From Acidobacteriota bacterium (GTDB taxonomy: Bacteria; Acidobacteriota; UBA6911), in assembly GCA_017860075.1 (NCBI GenBank), contig JAFNAH010000044.1, positions 1 to 8,126 of the forward strand: a stretch of 8,126 nt of DNA, in the 5' to 3' direction. Every line of letters begins with the position of its first letter. Positions within the stretch are counted from its first letter, which is position 1. The notes under the pieces were generated by a model. The model was given only the letters and a program-made list of their open reading frames with translations, was not told the origin of the DNA and made no database searches. The position numbers and the translations under genes were made by a program. Of the stretch, positions 1 through 5,774 are shown one piece after another.

Positions 1-1236
1 GCGGAACTGGTTCAGCTCGCGGCTGCCTGCAAAGCTGAGATGGACCGCCTCGCTGTACCCGAGTCCCATGAGGGATCGTCGGGCGGCCGTCTCGCAGGCA
101 GACACAGGCGAAGGAGTTCCGGCGATCCGGGCAGCCGGCATCGTCGTCGGGATATTCTGATAGCCGAAGAAGCGTGCCAGTTCTTCGATCAGGTCAGCCT
201 CGAGTTCCATGTCGGCGCGGTAGGTGGGACATATCACCAGCCATCGCCCCTTCCCTTTTCGCTGCAACCTGAAGTTGAGCCGCTTGAGGGTCGCCTCGAC
301 AAAACCATCCTCAAGGCGAACGCCGAGGAGTCTCTCCGCACGTTCCTTTCCGAGTTCGATCCGGACGGGTTCGAGTTTCCCGGGATTCACGTCCTGCAGG
401 CTTCCTGCCAGGCGGCCTCCGGCATGCTCCCCGATCAACCGGGCCGTCCGTCCAATGGCAGCTACCGTACCGTCCCAGTCGACGCCGCGCTCGAACCTGT
501 AGCTCGCCTCTGTGGAAAGGCCGAGGCGTTTCGAAGTCCGCCGGATCGAGGGAGGCGAGAAATACGCGCACTCCAGGAGCACCCTTCCGGTCTTCAGCGA
601 GATTTCAGAATGAAGACCTCCCATGACGCCGGCGATCGCCACCGGGCCCGCCCCGTCGTTGATGAGCAGCATCTCCGCGTCGAGCAATCTCTCCAGCCCG
701 TCCAGCGTCACGATCTTCTGCCCGTCCGCCGCCCGGGAAACAATGATTCTGCCGCCGCTGAGGAGATCAAAATCAAATGCATGCAGCGGATGGCCTGTCT
801 CCAGCAGCACGTAGTTTGTGATATCGACGATGTTGTTGATCGGCCGCATTCCACAGGCATCGAGGCGCTTCTGCATCCACCCGGGCGATGACTCCACCCT
901 GATCCCGTCAAGGACCAGTCCGCAATAGCGCGGGCAGAGCTGCGGGTCGCGGATTTCGATGGAGTACGGGATCCTCTCGACCCGGAGTCGCATTCTCGAC
1001 CGCGCGGGAGGCAAGCGGAGGGGGCGATCGTAGAGGGCCGCCAGTTCGCGAGCGACGCCGACGTGATTCAGGCAATCCGGGCGATTGGCGGTGACCTCAA
1101 CCTCGAGGACCGTGTCCCCGTCGCAGGCGGAGATCCCCTCAACGACGAGGCCTGCCATGGTCAGGTCATCCCGGAGCTTCTGTGGGCTCTCCGGGAGTTC
1201 GATGTAATCCTTCAGCCAGTCGATGCTGATCTTCAT
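1..1236 (-). CDS. pheT: Phenylalanine--tRNA ligase beta subunit, N-terminal 412 residues (runs off the left edge)
   Basis: This is the beta subunit of the alpha2-beta2 phenylalanyl-tRNA synthetase, which charges tRNA-Phe in the cytoplasm. The frame is open from ATG 1236 to base 1 (412 codons, no stop). The protein begins MKISIDWLKDYIEL, a typical PheT start. It carries VTANRPDCLNHVGVAREL (about residues 48-65), B3/B4 editing-domain sequence such as NNIVDITNYVLLETGHPLHAFD (134-155, split here only by its conserved blocks), IAGVMGG (202-208) and STEASYRFERG (241-251). A B5 domain (about 293-370) includes YRADMELEADLIEE with its conserved acidic residues. Residues 28-45 pass straight from MAGLVVEGI to the ANRPDC region, so the roughly 110-residue EMAPII-like tRNA-binding domain found at about 39-148 of the E. 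coli protein is absent. A GGAG lies 10 bases before the start, inside the 16-base gap after pheS, which suggests tight co-expression. Confidence 0.96.
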   Translation of the reverse strand, partial: MKISIDWLKDYIELPESPQKLRDDLTMAGLVVEGISACDGDTVLEVEVTANRPDCLNHVGVARELAALYDRPLRLPPARSRMRLRVERIPYSIEIRDPQLCPRYCGLVLDGIRVESSPGWMQKRLDACGMRPINNIVDITNYVLLETGHPLHAFDFDLLSGGRIIVSRAADGQKIVTLDGLERLLDAEMLLINDGAGPVAIAGVMGGLHSEISLKTGRVLLECAYFSPPSIRRTSKRLGLSTEASYRFERGVDWDGTVAAIGRTARLIGEHAGGRLAGSLQDVNPGKLEPVRIELGKERAERLLGVRLEDGFVEATLKRLNFRLQRKGKGRWLVICPTYRADMELEADLIEELARFFGYQNIPTTMPAARIAGTPSPVSACETAARRSLMGLGYSEAVHLSFAGSRELNQFR

Positions 1237-1252
1237 TGCACAGGCGCTCCGT

Positions 1253-2281
1253 TCAGAACTGACGCAGGAACCGCAGATCGTTCTCGAAGAAGAGGCGGAT
1301 GTCCTCGACGCCGTACTTGAGGATAGCGACCCGGTCGATGCCCATTCCCCAGGCGAAGCCGGAGTAGCGGCTGTCGTCAACCCCGGACATCCTGAGCACC
1401 TTCGGGTGAACCATCCCCGCACCGAGGATTTCGATCCAGCCCGTCTGCTTGCAGATGCGGCAGCCCTTGCCGAAACAGAAAATGCAGCTGATGTCGACCT
1501 CGGCACCCGGTTCAACGAATGGAAAGTAACCGGGACGCAGCCTCATTTGCGTGTCGGGGTGGAAGATGCGCTTGAGGAACATTTCCAGGGTTCCCTTCAG
1601 GTCCCCCATCGTAATTCCCTCGTCGACGGCGAGGACATCCACCTGAAAGAACATCGGGGAGTGCGTCGCGTCGAAAGGATCGCGGCGATACACCCTGCCG
1701 GCGCTGACGGCGCGCACCGGAGGTTTCATGGTTTCCATCGCGTGAACCTGCACCGTGGAGCAGTGCGTTCGCAGGAGCCTCAGCGCCGCTTCGTCGAAGT
1801 AGAAGGTGTCTTGCGCGTCGCGAGCCGGATGTCGGCGGGGCATGTTGAGCGCCTCGAAGTTGTAGTATTCGGTCTCCACCTCCGGGCAGTCGAAAACACG
1901 GAAACCCATGCTGACGAATATCTGCTCGATCTCGGCCTGGAGCCGCCGGATCGGGTGCTCCCACCCGAGCGGATATGGGAATCCGGGCCGGGTTACATCG
2001 ACCGATTTCCTGGCTATCTCCTGCTCACGGGCCGCCAGTTTGAGGCCGTCGAGCAACTTCGCCATGCGCTCCTCGACGCGCACCCGAAGCTCGTTCATCG
2101 CCTGGCCGAAAGCAGGACGGTCCTCCCTGGGCATGTCGCGCAGCCGCTTCATGCTCGCCGTGATCAGGCCTGTTTCACGGGCCAGCCACTTGTTGCGCAC
2201 CGCGGCGTAGGTGTCCATGTCCCGGACGGATGCCAGGTCCTTTTCAAATTGATCCGTCAGATCTCTGATCTGGTCGATCAT
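1253..2281 (-). CDS. pheS: Phenylalanine--tRNA ligase alpha subunit
   Basis: This is the catalytic alpha subunit of phenylalanyl-tRNA synthetase (342 residues, usual length about 330-350). Residues 1-90 form the basic, helical N-terminal arm that contacts tRNA. The class II core follows, with FDCPEVETEYYNFEALNMP (130-148), the motif 2 region GRVYRRDPFDATHSPMFFQ (195-213) and motif 3 GFAWGMGIDRVAILKYG (308-324). The C-terminus FFENDLRFLRQF is family-typical. Cys266, Cys269, Cys274 and Cys277 form a CxxC-x4-CxxC cluster just before GWIEILGAGMVHP. Such four-cysteine PheS variants occur in many bacteria and are likely zinc-binding, whereas E. coli lacks it. ATG 2281 is the only ATG, GTG or TTG start upstream of the conserved region, because a TGA lies 15 bases upstream in frame. 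The Shine-Dalgarno match is weak (GGA at about -11). A strong terminator ends 17 bases before the start, so pheST expression depends on read-through or on an unseen promoter. Confidence 0.97.
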   Translation of the reverse strand: MIDQIRDLTDQFEKDLASVRDMDTYAAVRNKWLARETGLITASMKRLRDMPREDRPAFGQAMNELRVRVEERMAKLLDGLKLAAREQEIARKSVDVTRPGFPYPLGWEHPIRRLQAEIEQIFVSMGFRVFDCPEVETEYYNFEALNMPRRHPARDAQDTFYFDEAALRLLRTHCSTVQVHAMETMKPPVRAVSAGRVYRRDPFDATHSPMFFQVDVLAVDEGITMGDLKGTLEMFLKRIFHPDTQMRLRPGYFPFVEPGAEVDISCIFCFGKGCRICKQTGWIEILGAGMVHPKVLRMSGVDDSRYSGFAWGMGIDRVAILKYGVEDIRLFFENDLRFLRQF

Positions 2282-2295
2282 GCGGGATATCCATC

Positions 2296-2327
2296 AACAA
2301 AAAAGCCCGGCGCTTGAGGCACCGGGC
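2296..2327 (-). terminator. Intrinsic terminator between rplT and pheS (possible attenuator)
   Basis: Read on the minus strand, bases 2327-2319 (GCCCGGTGC) pair with 2313-2305 (GCGCCGGGC) as a 9-bp stem with one G-U wobble. The loop is five bases (CTCAA) and six T residues follow (2304-2299). This is a textbook Rho-independent terminator. It begins 30 bases after the rplT stop and its T-run ends 17 bases before the pheS ATG. The same intergenic position in E. coli holds the pheM leader and attenuator. I see no Phe-rich leader peptide and only a weak competing pairing (TGAGG at the rplT stop with CCTCA in the loop). Simple partial termination that lowers pheST relative to the ribosomal genes is therefore as likely as true attenuation. 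Confidence 0.88.
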
Positions 2328-2357
2328 GTTCATACTCCTGAGCTTCGAAATGACTCC

Positions 2358-2720
2358 TCAGGCCGCCGCCAGCGCCGCTTTGGCTGTTTCCGCGAGGCGC
2401 GCGAACGTCTCGGGGTCCTTGGCGGCGATATCGGCGAGCACCTTGCGGTCGAGCAGTACCCCTGCCTTCTTCAGCCCGCTGATGAAACGGTTGTAGGAAA
2501 GGCTGTGCTGCCGTGCGGCCGCCCCCACGCGGATGATCCACAGGCTGCGGAAGTCCCTCTTCTTCGCCCGGCGATCCCGATAGGCAAAGCGCAGCGCGCG
2601 ATCGACCGACTCTTTTGCGGATCGGTGAAGCTTGCTTTTTGTCAGCCGGTAACCCTTGGCCAGCGTGAGGATCTTCTTCCTCCGCTGAACCCTCTTGCTT
2701 CCTCTCTTGACTCTCGGCAT
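2358..2720 (-). CDS. rplT: 50S ribosomal protein L20
   Basis: L20 binds 23S rRNA early in large-subunit assembly and, in several bacteria, represses its own operon by binding mRNA. The 120-residue protein begins [18 protein letters not shown] and continues [23 protein letters not shown] and [18 protein letters not shown], all L20 hallmarks. Its length matches the family (about 117-120). I chose ATG 2720 because the protein then starts with the conserved MPRVKRG and an AGGAG (2727-2731) sits six bases upstream. An upstream in-frame ATG at 2759 would add 13 residues foreign to the family. The gene follows rpmI after 92 bases that hold a bulged hairpin, and an intrinsic terminator follows it before pheS. 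Confidence 0.98.
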   Translation of the reverse strand: MPRVKRGSKRVQRRKKILTLAKGYRLTKSKLHRSAKESVDRALRFAYRDRRAKKRDFRSLWIIRVGAAARQHSLSYNRFISGLKKAGVLLDRKVLADIAAKDPETFARLAETAKAALAAA

Positions 2721-2746
2721 TGCGAACTCCTGTCTGTAATTGCCTG

Positions 2747-2787
2747 CGACCGGCAACATCCCGCGTTTTCATGCCCGCGGGCGGTCG
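2747..2787 (-). promoter_or_regulatory. Bulged stem-loop in the rpmI-rplT spacer, candidate mRNA control element
   Basis: On the minus strand, CGACCG (2787-2782) pairs perfectly with CGGTCG (2752-2747). Directly stacked inside it, CCCGCG (2781-2776) pairs with CGCGGG (2765-2760). That gives 12 pairs interrupted by a one-sided seven-base bulge (2759-2753), with a ten-base A-rich loop. The structure ends 26 bases before the rplT start codon. L20 is known to repress its operon in E. coli and Bacillus by binding irregular mRNA helices that mimic its 23S rRNA site. The position makes that role possible here, but I cannot show similarity to the rRNA site. GC-rich spacers also pair by chance. Confidence 0.45.
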
Positions 2788-2812
2788 TCTCCGGTGCCCT
2801 GTGCTGCCTTGC

Positions 2813-3007
2813 CTAAATGTTGAGCATCCGTTTCACACGGGCCCTGTCCGCCTTGCTGACCGTGGTCACGGTTGTGAGTTTGCGCACCCTCTTGCGCGGC
2901 TTCTTGGTCAGGATGTGTCTTGCATGGCTCCTCCGGCGCATCAGTTTCCCGCTGCCGGTAACCTTGAACCGTTTTGCGGCGCTCTTGCTGGTCTTCCTCT
3001 TATTCAC
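2813..3007 (-). CDS. rpmI: 50S ribosomal protein L35
   Basis: L35 is a small, very basic large-subunit protein. This one has 64 residues, which is the normal size. It reads (V/M)NKRKTSKSAAKRFKVTG at the N-terminus, then GSGKLMRRRSHARHILTKK and ends VKRMLNI, matching the family closely. The start codon is GTG at 3007. It is supported by AGGAG (3016-3020) with eight bases of spacing and by the lack of any other start in frame. The gene lies between infC (58-base gap) and rplT (92-base gap), the standard infC-rpmI-rplT order. Confidence 0.97.
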   Translation of the reverse strand: MNKRKTSKSAAKRFKVTGSGKLMRRRSHARHILTKKPRKRVRKLTTVTTVSKADRARVKRMLNI

Positions 3008-3065
3008 GCAGATTACTCCTTCGCTATGGTGCCTGCTCCAAAAACGTATTTTCCCCCGGGTCCGG

Positions 3066-3596
3066 CTACTTCTTCTTCGGCGCCAGAATCGCTACCAGCG
3101 CGTAACCTTCCATCTTCGGAGGTCGCTCGATCTCGACAAGATCCTTGATCTCATCAACCAGTCTGGCCAGGAGCCTCTGGCCCAGTTCCTGGTGCGTCAT
3201 CTCGCGTCCGCGGAATACCACGGAGGCTTTGGCCTTATTCCCCTCACTCAGGAACCGGAGTATGTGGTTCTTCTTAAATTCGTAATCGTGGTCATCAGTC
3301 CGCGGCCTGAATTTCACTTCCTTTATGATGACCTGCTTCTGGTGTTTCTTGGCCTCGTGCGCACGCTTGCTTTTCTGGTACTGGAACTTCCCGTAGTTCA
3401 TGATCCGGCACACGGGCGGGTTGGCTTCCGGAGCAACCTCGACGAGGTCCAGTTCACGCGCTCGGGCCTGCACGATGCCCTCCTCGGGAGTCATGACCCC
3501 CAAGTTCCCGAGCTCATCATCCACGACTCGAACCTGCTTGGCCCGAATCATCTCGTTGACGCGAACCCTCACTTGCTGTCTTGTGGTGATTGTCAT
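3066..3596 (-). CDS. infC: Translation initiation factor IF-3 (start codon probably ATC at 3590)
   Basis: IF3 binds the 30S subunit, prevents premature 50S joining and rejects non-canonical start codons and initiator mismatches. From the conventional ATG the protein has 176 residues. An N-domain (about 8-75) contains VRVNEMIRAKQVRVV, LDLVEVAPEANPPVCRIM and YGKFQYQKSKR. A basic linker and a C-domain (about 90-176) follow, with KEVKFRPRTDDHDYEFK, FRGREMTHQELG and the terminal LAPKKK. The coordinates use ATG 3596, but the Shine-Dalgarno AAGGAGG (3603-3597) directly abuts that ATG, leaving zero spacing. The third codon, ATC at 3590, sits six bases from it and would give a 174-residue protein. E. 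coli infC starts at AUU, which lets IF3 repress its own synthesis. The gene follows thrS after 43 bases. Confidence 0.97.
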   Translation of the reverse strand: MTITTRQQVRVRVNEMIRAKQVRVVDDELGNLGVMTPEEGIVQARARELDLVEVAPEANPPVCRIMNYGKFQYQKSKRAHEAKKHQKQVIIKEVKFRPRTDDHDYEFKKNHILRFLSEGNKAKASVVFRGREMTHQELGQRLLARLVDEIKDLVEIERPPKMEGYALVAILAPKKK

Positions 3597-3603
3597 CCTC
3601 CTT
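3588..3603 (-). promoter_or_regulatory. infC ribosome-binding site with ATG at zero spacing and ATC at six bases
   Basis: The minus strand reads AAGGAGG (3603-3597), ATG (3596-3594), ACA, then ATC (3590-3588). A perfect seven-base Shine-Dalgarno that touches a start codon is a poor initiation geometry, while six bases to ATC is optimal. IF3 discriminates against AUU, AUC and similar starts, so an AUC start would allow negative feedback on infC. That the ATC is the true start is inference from spacing and from the family habit. Confidence 0.6.
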
Positions 3604-3639
3604 CTTGCTCCGGGGATCGCCGCGGGATAGGCCGGTCGT

Positions 3640-5436
3640 TCAGGGCTTGACCGATCTCGCCTCGATGTACCCCGTGATTGTCGCCACGAAGCTCTCTACG
3701 GACTGGGCCCCCTTGTCCCCCTCAGAACGGCTTCGAACCGATACCTGGCCCGACTGTGCCTCCTTGTCGCCCACTACGAGCATGAAAGGTACCTTCCTGG
3801 CCTGGGCCTCACGAATCTTGTACCCCATCTTCTCGTTTCTGTCATCCAGTTCGACACGCAGCCCGGCGCTTGTCAGCCGGTGGAAGAGCTGTCCGGCATA
3901 GGGCTGATGCCTTGCGGCGATCGGTATGACGGTCGCCTGAACGGGCGCCAACCAGACCGGAAACGCCCCCGCGAAGTGCTCGATGAGAACTCCCATGAAA
4001 CGCTCCACCGACCCGAGCAGGGCGCGGTGAAGCATGACCGGCTGGTGCGGCTGGCCGTCCGGGCCGATGTAGGCGAGGTCGAATCGCTTGGGGAGCGTGA
4101 AATCGAACTGCACCGTGGAGAGCTGCCATGGCCGGCCGATCGCGTCGATCAGCTTGACGTCGATCTTGGGCCCGTAGAACACGGCCTCGCCCTCCATCCG
4201 CTTCCACGCCATTCCCTTGGCGGTCATCGCCTCCACCAGGGCACTTTCGGCCATCTGCCAGTCTTCCTCGGTCCCTGCATAGTCCTGTTTCCTGGACTCG
4301 TCCCGGACAGAAAGCTCCACCTGGTATTTGTCGAAGGCGAAGGCCTGCATGACGAAGAGCACGAGATCGAGGAGGTCCGCAATCTCTTTGTAGACCTGCT
4401 CCCTGGTGCAGAAGATGTGCGCGTCATCCTGTGTGAAACCGCGCACTCGGAGCATCCCGTGCAGGACTCCGCTCTTTTCATGGCGGTAGACAGTCCCGAA
4501 CTCCGCGAACCGAATCGGGAGGTCCCGGTAGCTGCGCATCGCGGACTTGTAGATCTGGATGTGCCCGGGGCAGTTCATCGGCTTGATGACAAACTCCTCG
4601 TCCTCGATGTCGAAAACGTACATGTTTGCGCGGTAATAGTCGTAGTGCCCGGAGGTCTTCCACAGCGCGCCGCGAGCGATGTGTGGCGTGGTCACGAACT
4701 CGTACCCGCGGTCCAACAGTACCTGCCGGAGAAAATCTTCTATTACCAGCCGCACCCGCGTACCCTTCGGATGCCAGAAGATCAGGCCGGGCCCTGCCTC
4801 CTCGGAGACGCTGAACAGATCCAGCTCGCGCCCGAGCTTCCGGTGATCGCGTTTCCTGGCTTCCTCGAGTTGCGTCAGGTGCGCCTGCAATTCATCCGGA
4901 GTCAGGAAGGCGGTCCCATAGATTCGCTGCAGGCGTCGGTTGCTTTCGTCTCCCTTCCAGTGTGAACCCGCCAGACTCATGACCCGAAACGAGTCAGGAT
5001 GTATCAGCCCGGTCGAATAGACGTGCGGGCCGAGGCAGAAATCCACGAGGTCGCCCAGACGATAACAGGAGAGTTGCTGACCTGCTCTGTCCTCGATCAA
5101 TTCGACTTTCAGATCCTCGCCTTTGCCGGAGAAAAGCTCGACAGCTTCTTCCTTGGCGACTATGCGGGGCTGATATTCAAGATCCCGCAGCGCCAACTCC
5201 CGCATCTTCGCCTCGATCTTCGGCAGATCGTCCTCGGTGAAGTTGGTCGGGCGATCGAAATCGTAGAAGAATCCATCGCCGACCGCAGGCCCGATCCCAA
5301 GGTGCGTACCAGGAAAGAGAGAGCAGACCGCCGCTGCCATGAGGTGTGATGTACTATGGCGGTAAATCTCCAATGCTTGTGCCGGGTCTGTTACTTCGCC
5401 GATCTTCCCGTCTGCGTATCTGACCTTCAAACCCAT
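3640..5436 (-). CDS. thrS: Threonine--tRNA ligase lacking the TGS domain
   Basis: This class II synthetase charges tRNA-Thr and edits mis-charged Ser-tRNA. The 598-residue protein has the N2 editing domain with HSTSH (His27, His31) and CLGPH (Cys134, His138). The catalytic core follows, with motif 2 FAEFGTVYRHEKSGVLHGML (310-329) and motif 3 HRALLGSVERFMG (470-482). The zinc ligands are Cys289 (MNCPGH), His340 (DDAHIF) and His470. The C-terminal anticodon-binding domain (about 493-590) includes WLAPVQ and RNEKMGYKIREAQ. E. coli ThrRS has 642 residues and begins with a TGS domain of about 60 residues. Here only about 22 residues precede the editing domain, and a stop 33 bases upstream of ATG 5436, with no other start between, rules out a longer frame. 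The Shine-Dalgarno is weak. It is the first gene of the translation cluster. Confidence 0.98.
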   Translation of the reverse strand: MGLKVRYADGKIGEVTDPAQALEIYRHSTSHLMAAAVCSLFPGTHLGIGPAVGDGFFYDFDRPTNFTEDDLPKIEAKMRELALRDLEYQPRIVAKEEAVELFSGKGEDLKVELIEDRAGQQLSCYRLGDLVDFCLGPHVYSTGLIHPDSFRVMSLAGSHWKGDESNRRLQRIYGTAFLTPDELQAHLTQLEEARKRDHRKLGRELDLFSVSEEAGPGLIFWHPKGTRVRLVIEDFLRQVLLDRGYEFVTTPHIARGALWKTSGHYDYYRANMYVFDIEDEEFVIKPMNCPGHIQIYKSAMRSYRDLPIRFAEFGTVYRHEKSGVLHGMLRVRGFTQDDAHIFCTREQVYKEIADLLDLVLFVMQAFAFDKYQVELSVRDESRKQDYAGTEEDWQMAESALVEAMTAKGMAWKRMEGEAVFYGPKIDVKLIDAIGRPWQLSTVQFDFTLPKRFDLAYIGPDGQPHQPVMLHRALLGSVERFMGVLIEHFAGAFPVWLAPVQATVIPIAARHQPYAGQLFHRLTSAGLRVELDDRNEKMGYKIREAQARKVPFMLVVGDKEAQSGQVSVRSRSEGDKGAQSVESFVATITGYIEARSVKP

Positions 5437-5498
5437 TTCTATAAACCGCCCTCTACTGCCGCCGCTCTATGGTCCAGGCGCCGCGCTCAGTTTCCACG

Positions 5499-5507
5499 CT
5501 TATATCA
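5499..5507 (-). promoter_or_regulatory. Candidate extended -10 promoter for the thrS operon
   Basis: The minus strand reads TG-A-TATAAG, an extended -10 element with five of six matches to TATAAT. It is embedded in an AT-rich patch within GC-rich DNA. No good -35 sits 16-18 bases upstream, which extended -10 promoters can tolerate. The predicted start, near 5491, would give a leader of about 55 bases to the thrS ATG. Transcription could also enter from the tRNA-Val promoter, since I see no convincing terminator between the tRNA and thrS. Confidence 0.4.
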
Positions 5508-5600
5508 AAATGTGAATCGGACAAGGGGAGTTGATCTGGTTGTCGAGGCGAACATCATTTCGGCTTTCCCGGACGGGACCGCTTTCCCTTCGGGAATCAA

Positions 5601-5675
5601 TGGTAGGCGCGAGCGGATTTGAACCGCTGACCCCTTCCGCGTCAAGGAAGTGCTCTCCCCCTGAGCTACGCGCCT
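5601..5675 (-). tRNA. tRNA-Val, anticodon GAC, CCA encoded
   Basis: The 75-base cloverleaf is complete on the minus strand. The acceptor arm AGGCGCG pairs with CGCGCCT without mismatch. It is followed by TA, a D-arm GCTC/GAGC with loop AGGGGGA, an anticodon stem CTTCC/GGAAG around loop TTGACGC, the variable loop GGGTC, a T-arm AGCGG/CCGCT with loop TTCAAAT, discriminator A and a genomically encoded CCA (5603-5601). Anticodon GAC reads valine codons GUC and GUU. A strong promoter lies immediately upstream. It lies 164 bases upstream of thrS on the same strand, so read-through could place it in the leader of the synthetase operon. Confidence 0.97.
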
Positions 5676-5690
5676 GAAAACGAAGCAGTT

Positions 5691-5719
5691 AGCCTAGCAG
5701 ATCACTACCGGAGTGTCAA
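5691..5719 (-). promoter_or_regulatory. Promoter of tRNA-Val
   Basis: The minus strand carries a perfect -35 TTGACA (5719-5714), exactly 17 bases of spacer, and a -10 of TAGGCT (5696-5691). This matches a housekeeping sigma-70 promoter. Transcription would start near 5684, giving a short leader of roughly nine bases before the mature tRNA 5' end at 5675. The perfect -35 and the spacing make this one of the best promoters in the window, as expected for a stable RNA gene. Confidence 0.85.
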
Positions 5720-5774
5720 CCGTTTCCCGATCCGACAAAGGCCTGCACGGACGGCCGCGCATCCCGCCCCTGTT

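Noticed and set aside
40..891. Plus-strand open frame of 283 codons opposite pheT
   Set aside because: The minus strand is continuously coding for conserved PheT here. The plus-strand product is rich in Arg, Pro and His in a random-looking way.
1223..2317. Long plus-strand open frame (364 codons) opposite pheS
   Set aside because: It is an antisense shadow of pheS in high-GC DNA. The translation matches no known family and there is no ribosome-binding site.
2244..2333. 29-codon minus-strand frame (starting MNARCLKRR) that spans the terminator and overlaps pheS, considered as a pheM-like leader peptide
   Set aside because: It begins MNA as E. coli PheM does, but it has one Phe only, its AGGAG is one base from the ATG, and it continues past the terminator into pheS. 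A phenylalanine-sensing leader should be Phe-rich and end before the hairpin.
2721..2759. Longer rplT starting at ATG 2759
   Set aside because: The extra 13 residues precede the conserved MPRVKRG start, overlap the hairpin region and lack a good ribosome-binding site, while 2720 has AGGAG at six bases.
2817..3650. Plus-strand open frame covering rpmI and infC
   Set aside because: It runs across two conserved minus-strand genes and their gap. The hydrophobic translation is the complement of Lys/Arg-rich ribosomal protein codons, not a membrane protein.
3880..4965. Long plus-strand open frame (361 codons) opposite thrS
   Set aside because: It mirrors the thrS codon pattern on the other strand, with low-complexity unrecognisable sequence. 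The thrS frame is unambiguously coding.
5584..5596. TTCCC/GGGAA hairpin just after the tRNA 3' end, considered as a terminator
   Set aside because: It is only a five-base stem with a three-base loop and no T-run on the minus strand, too weak to call a terminator.
5720..5774. GC-rich pairings after the S41-like gene (GGCC repeats), considered as its terminator
   Set aside because: Only about four contiguous pairs form and no run of T follows, so I could not support a terminator.
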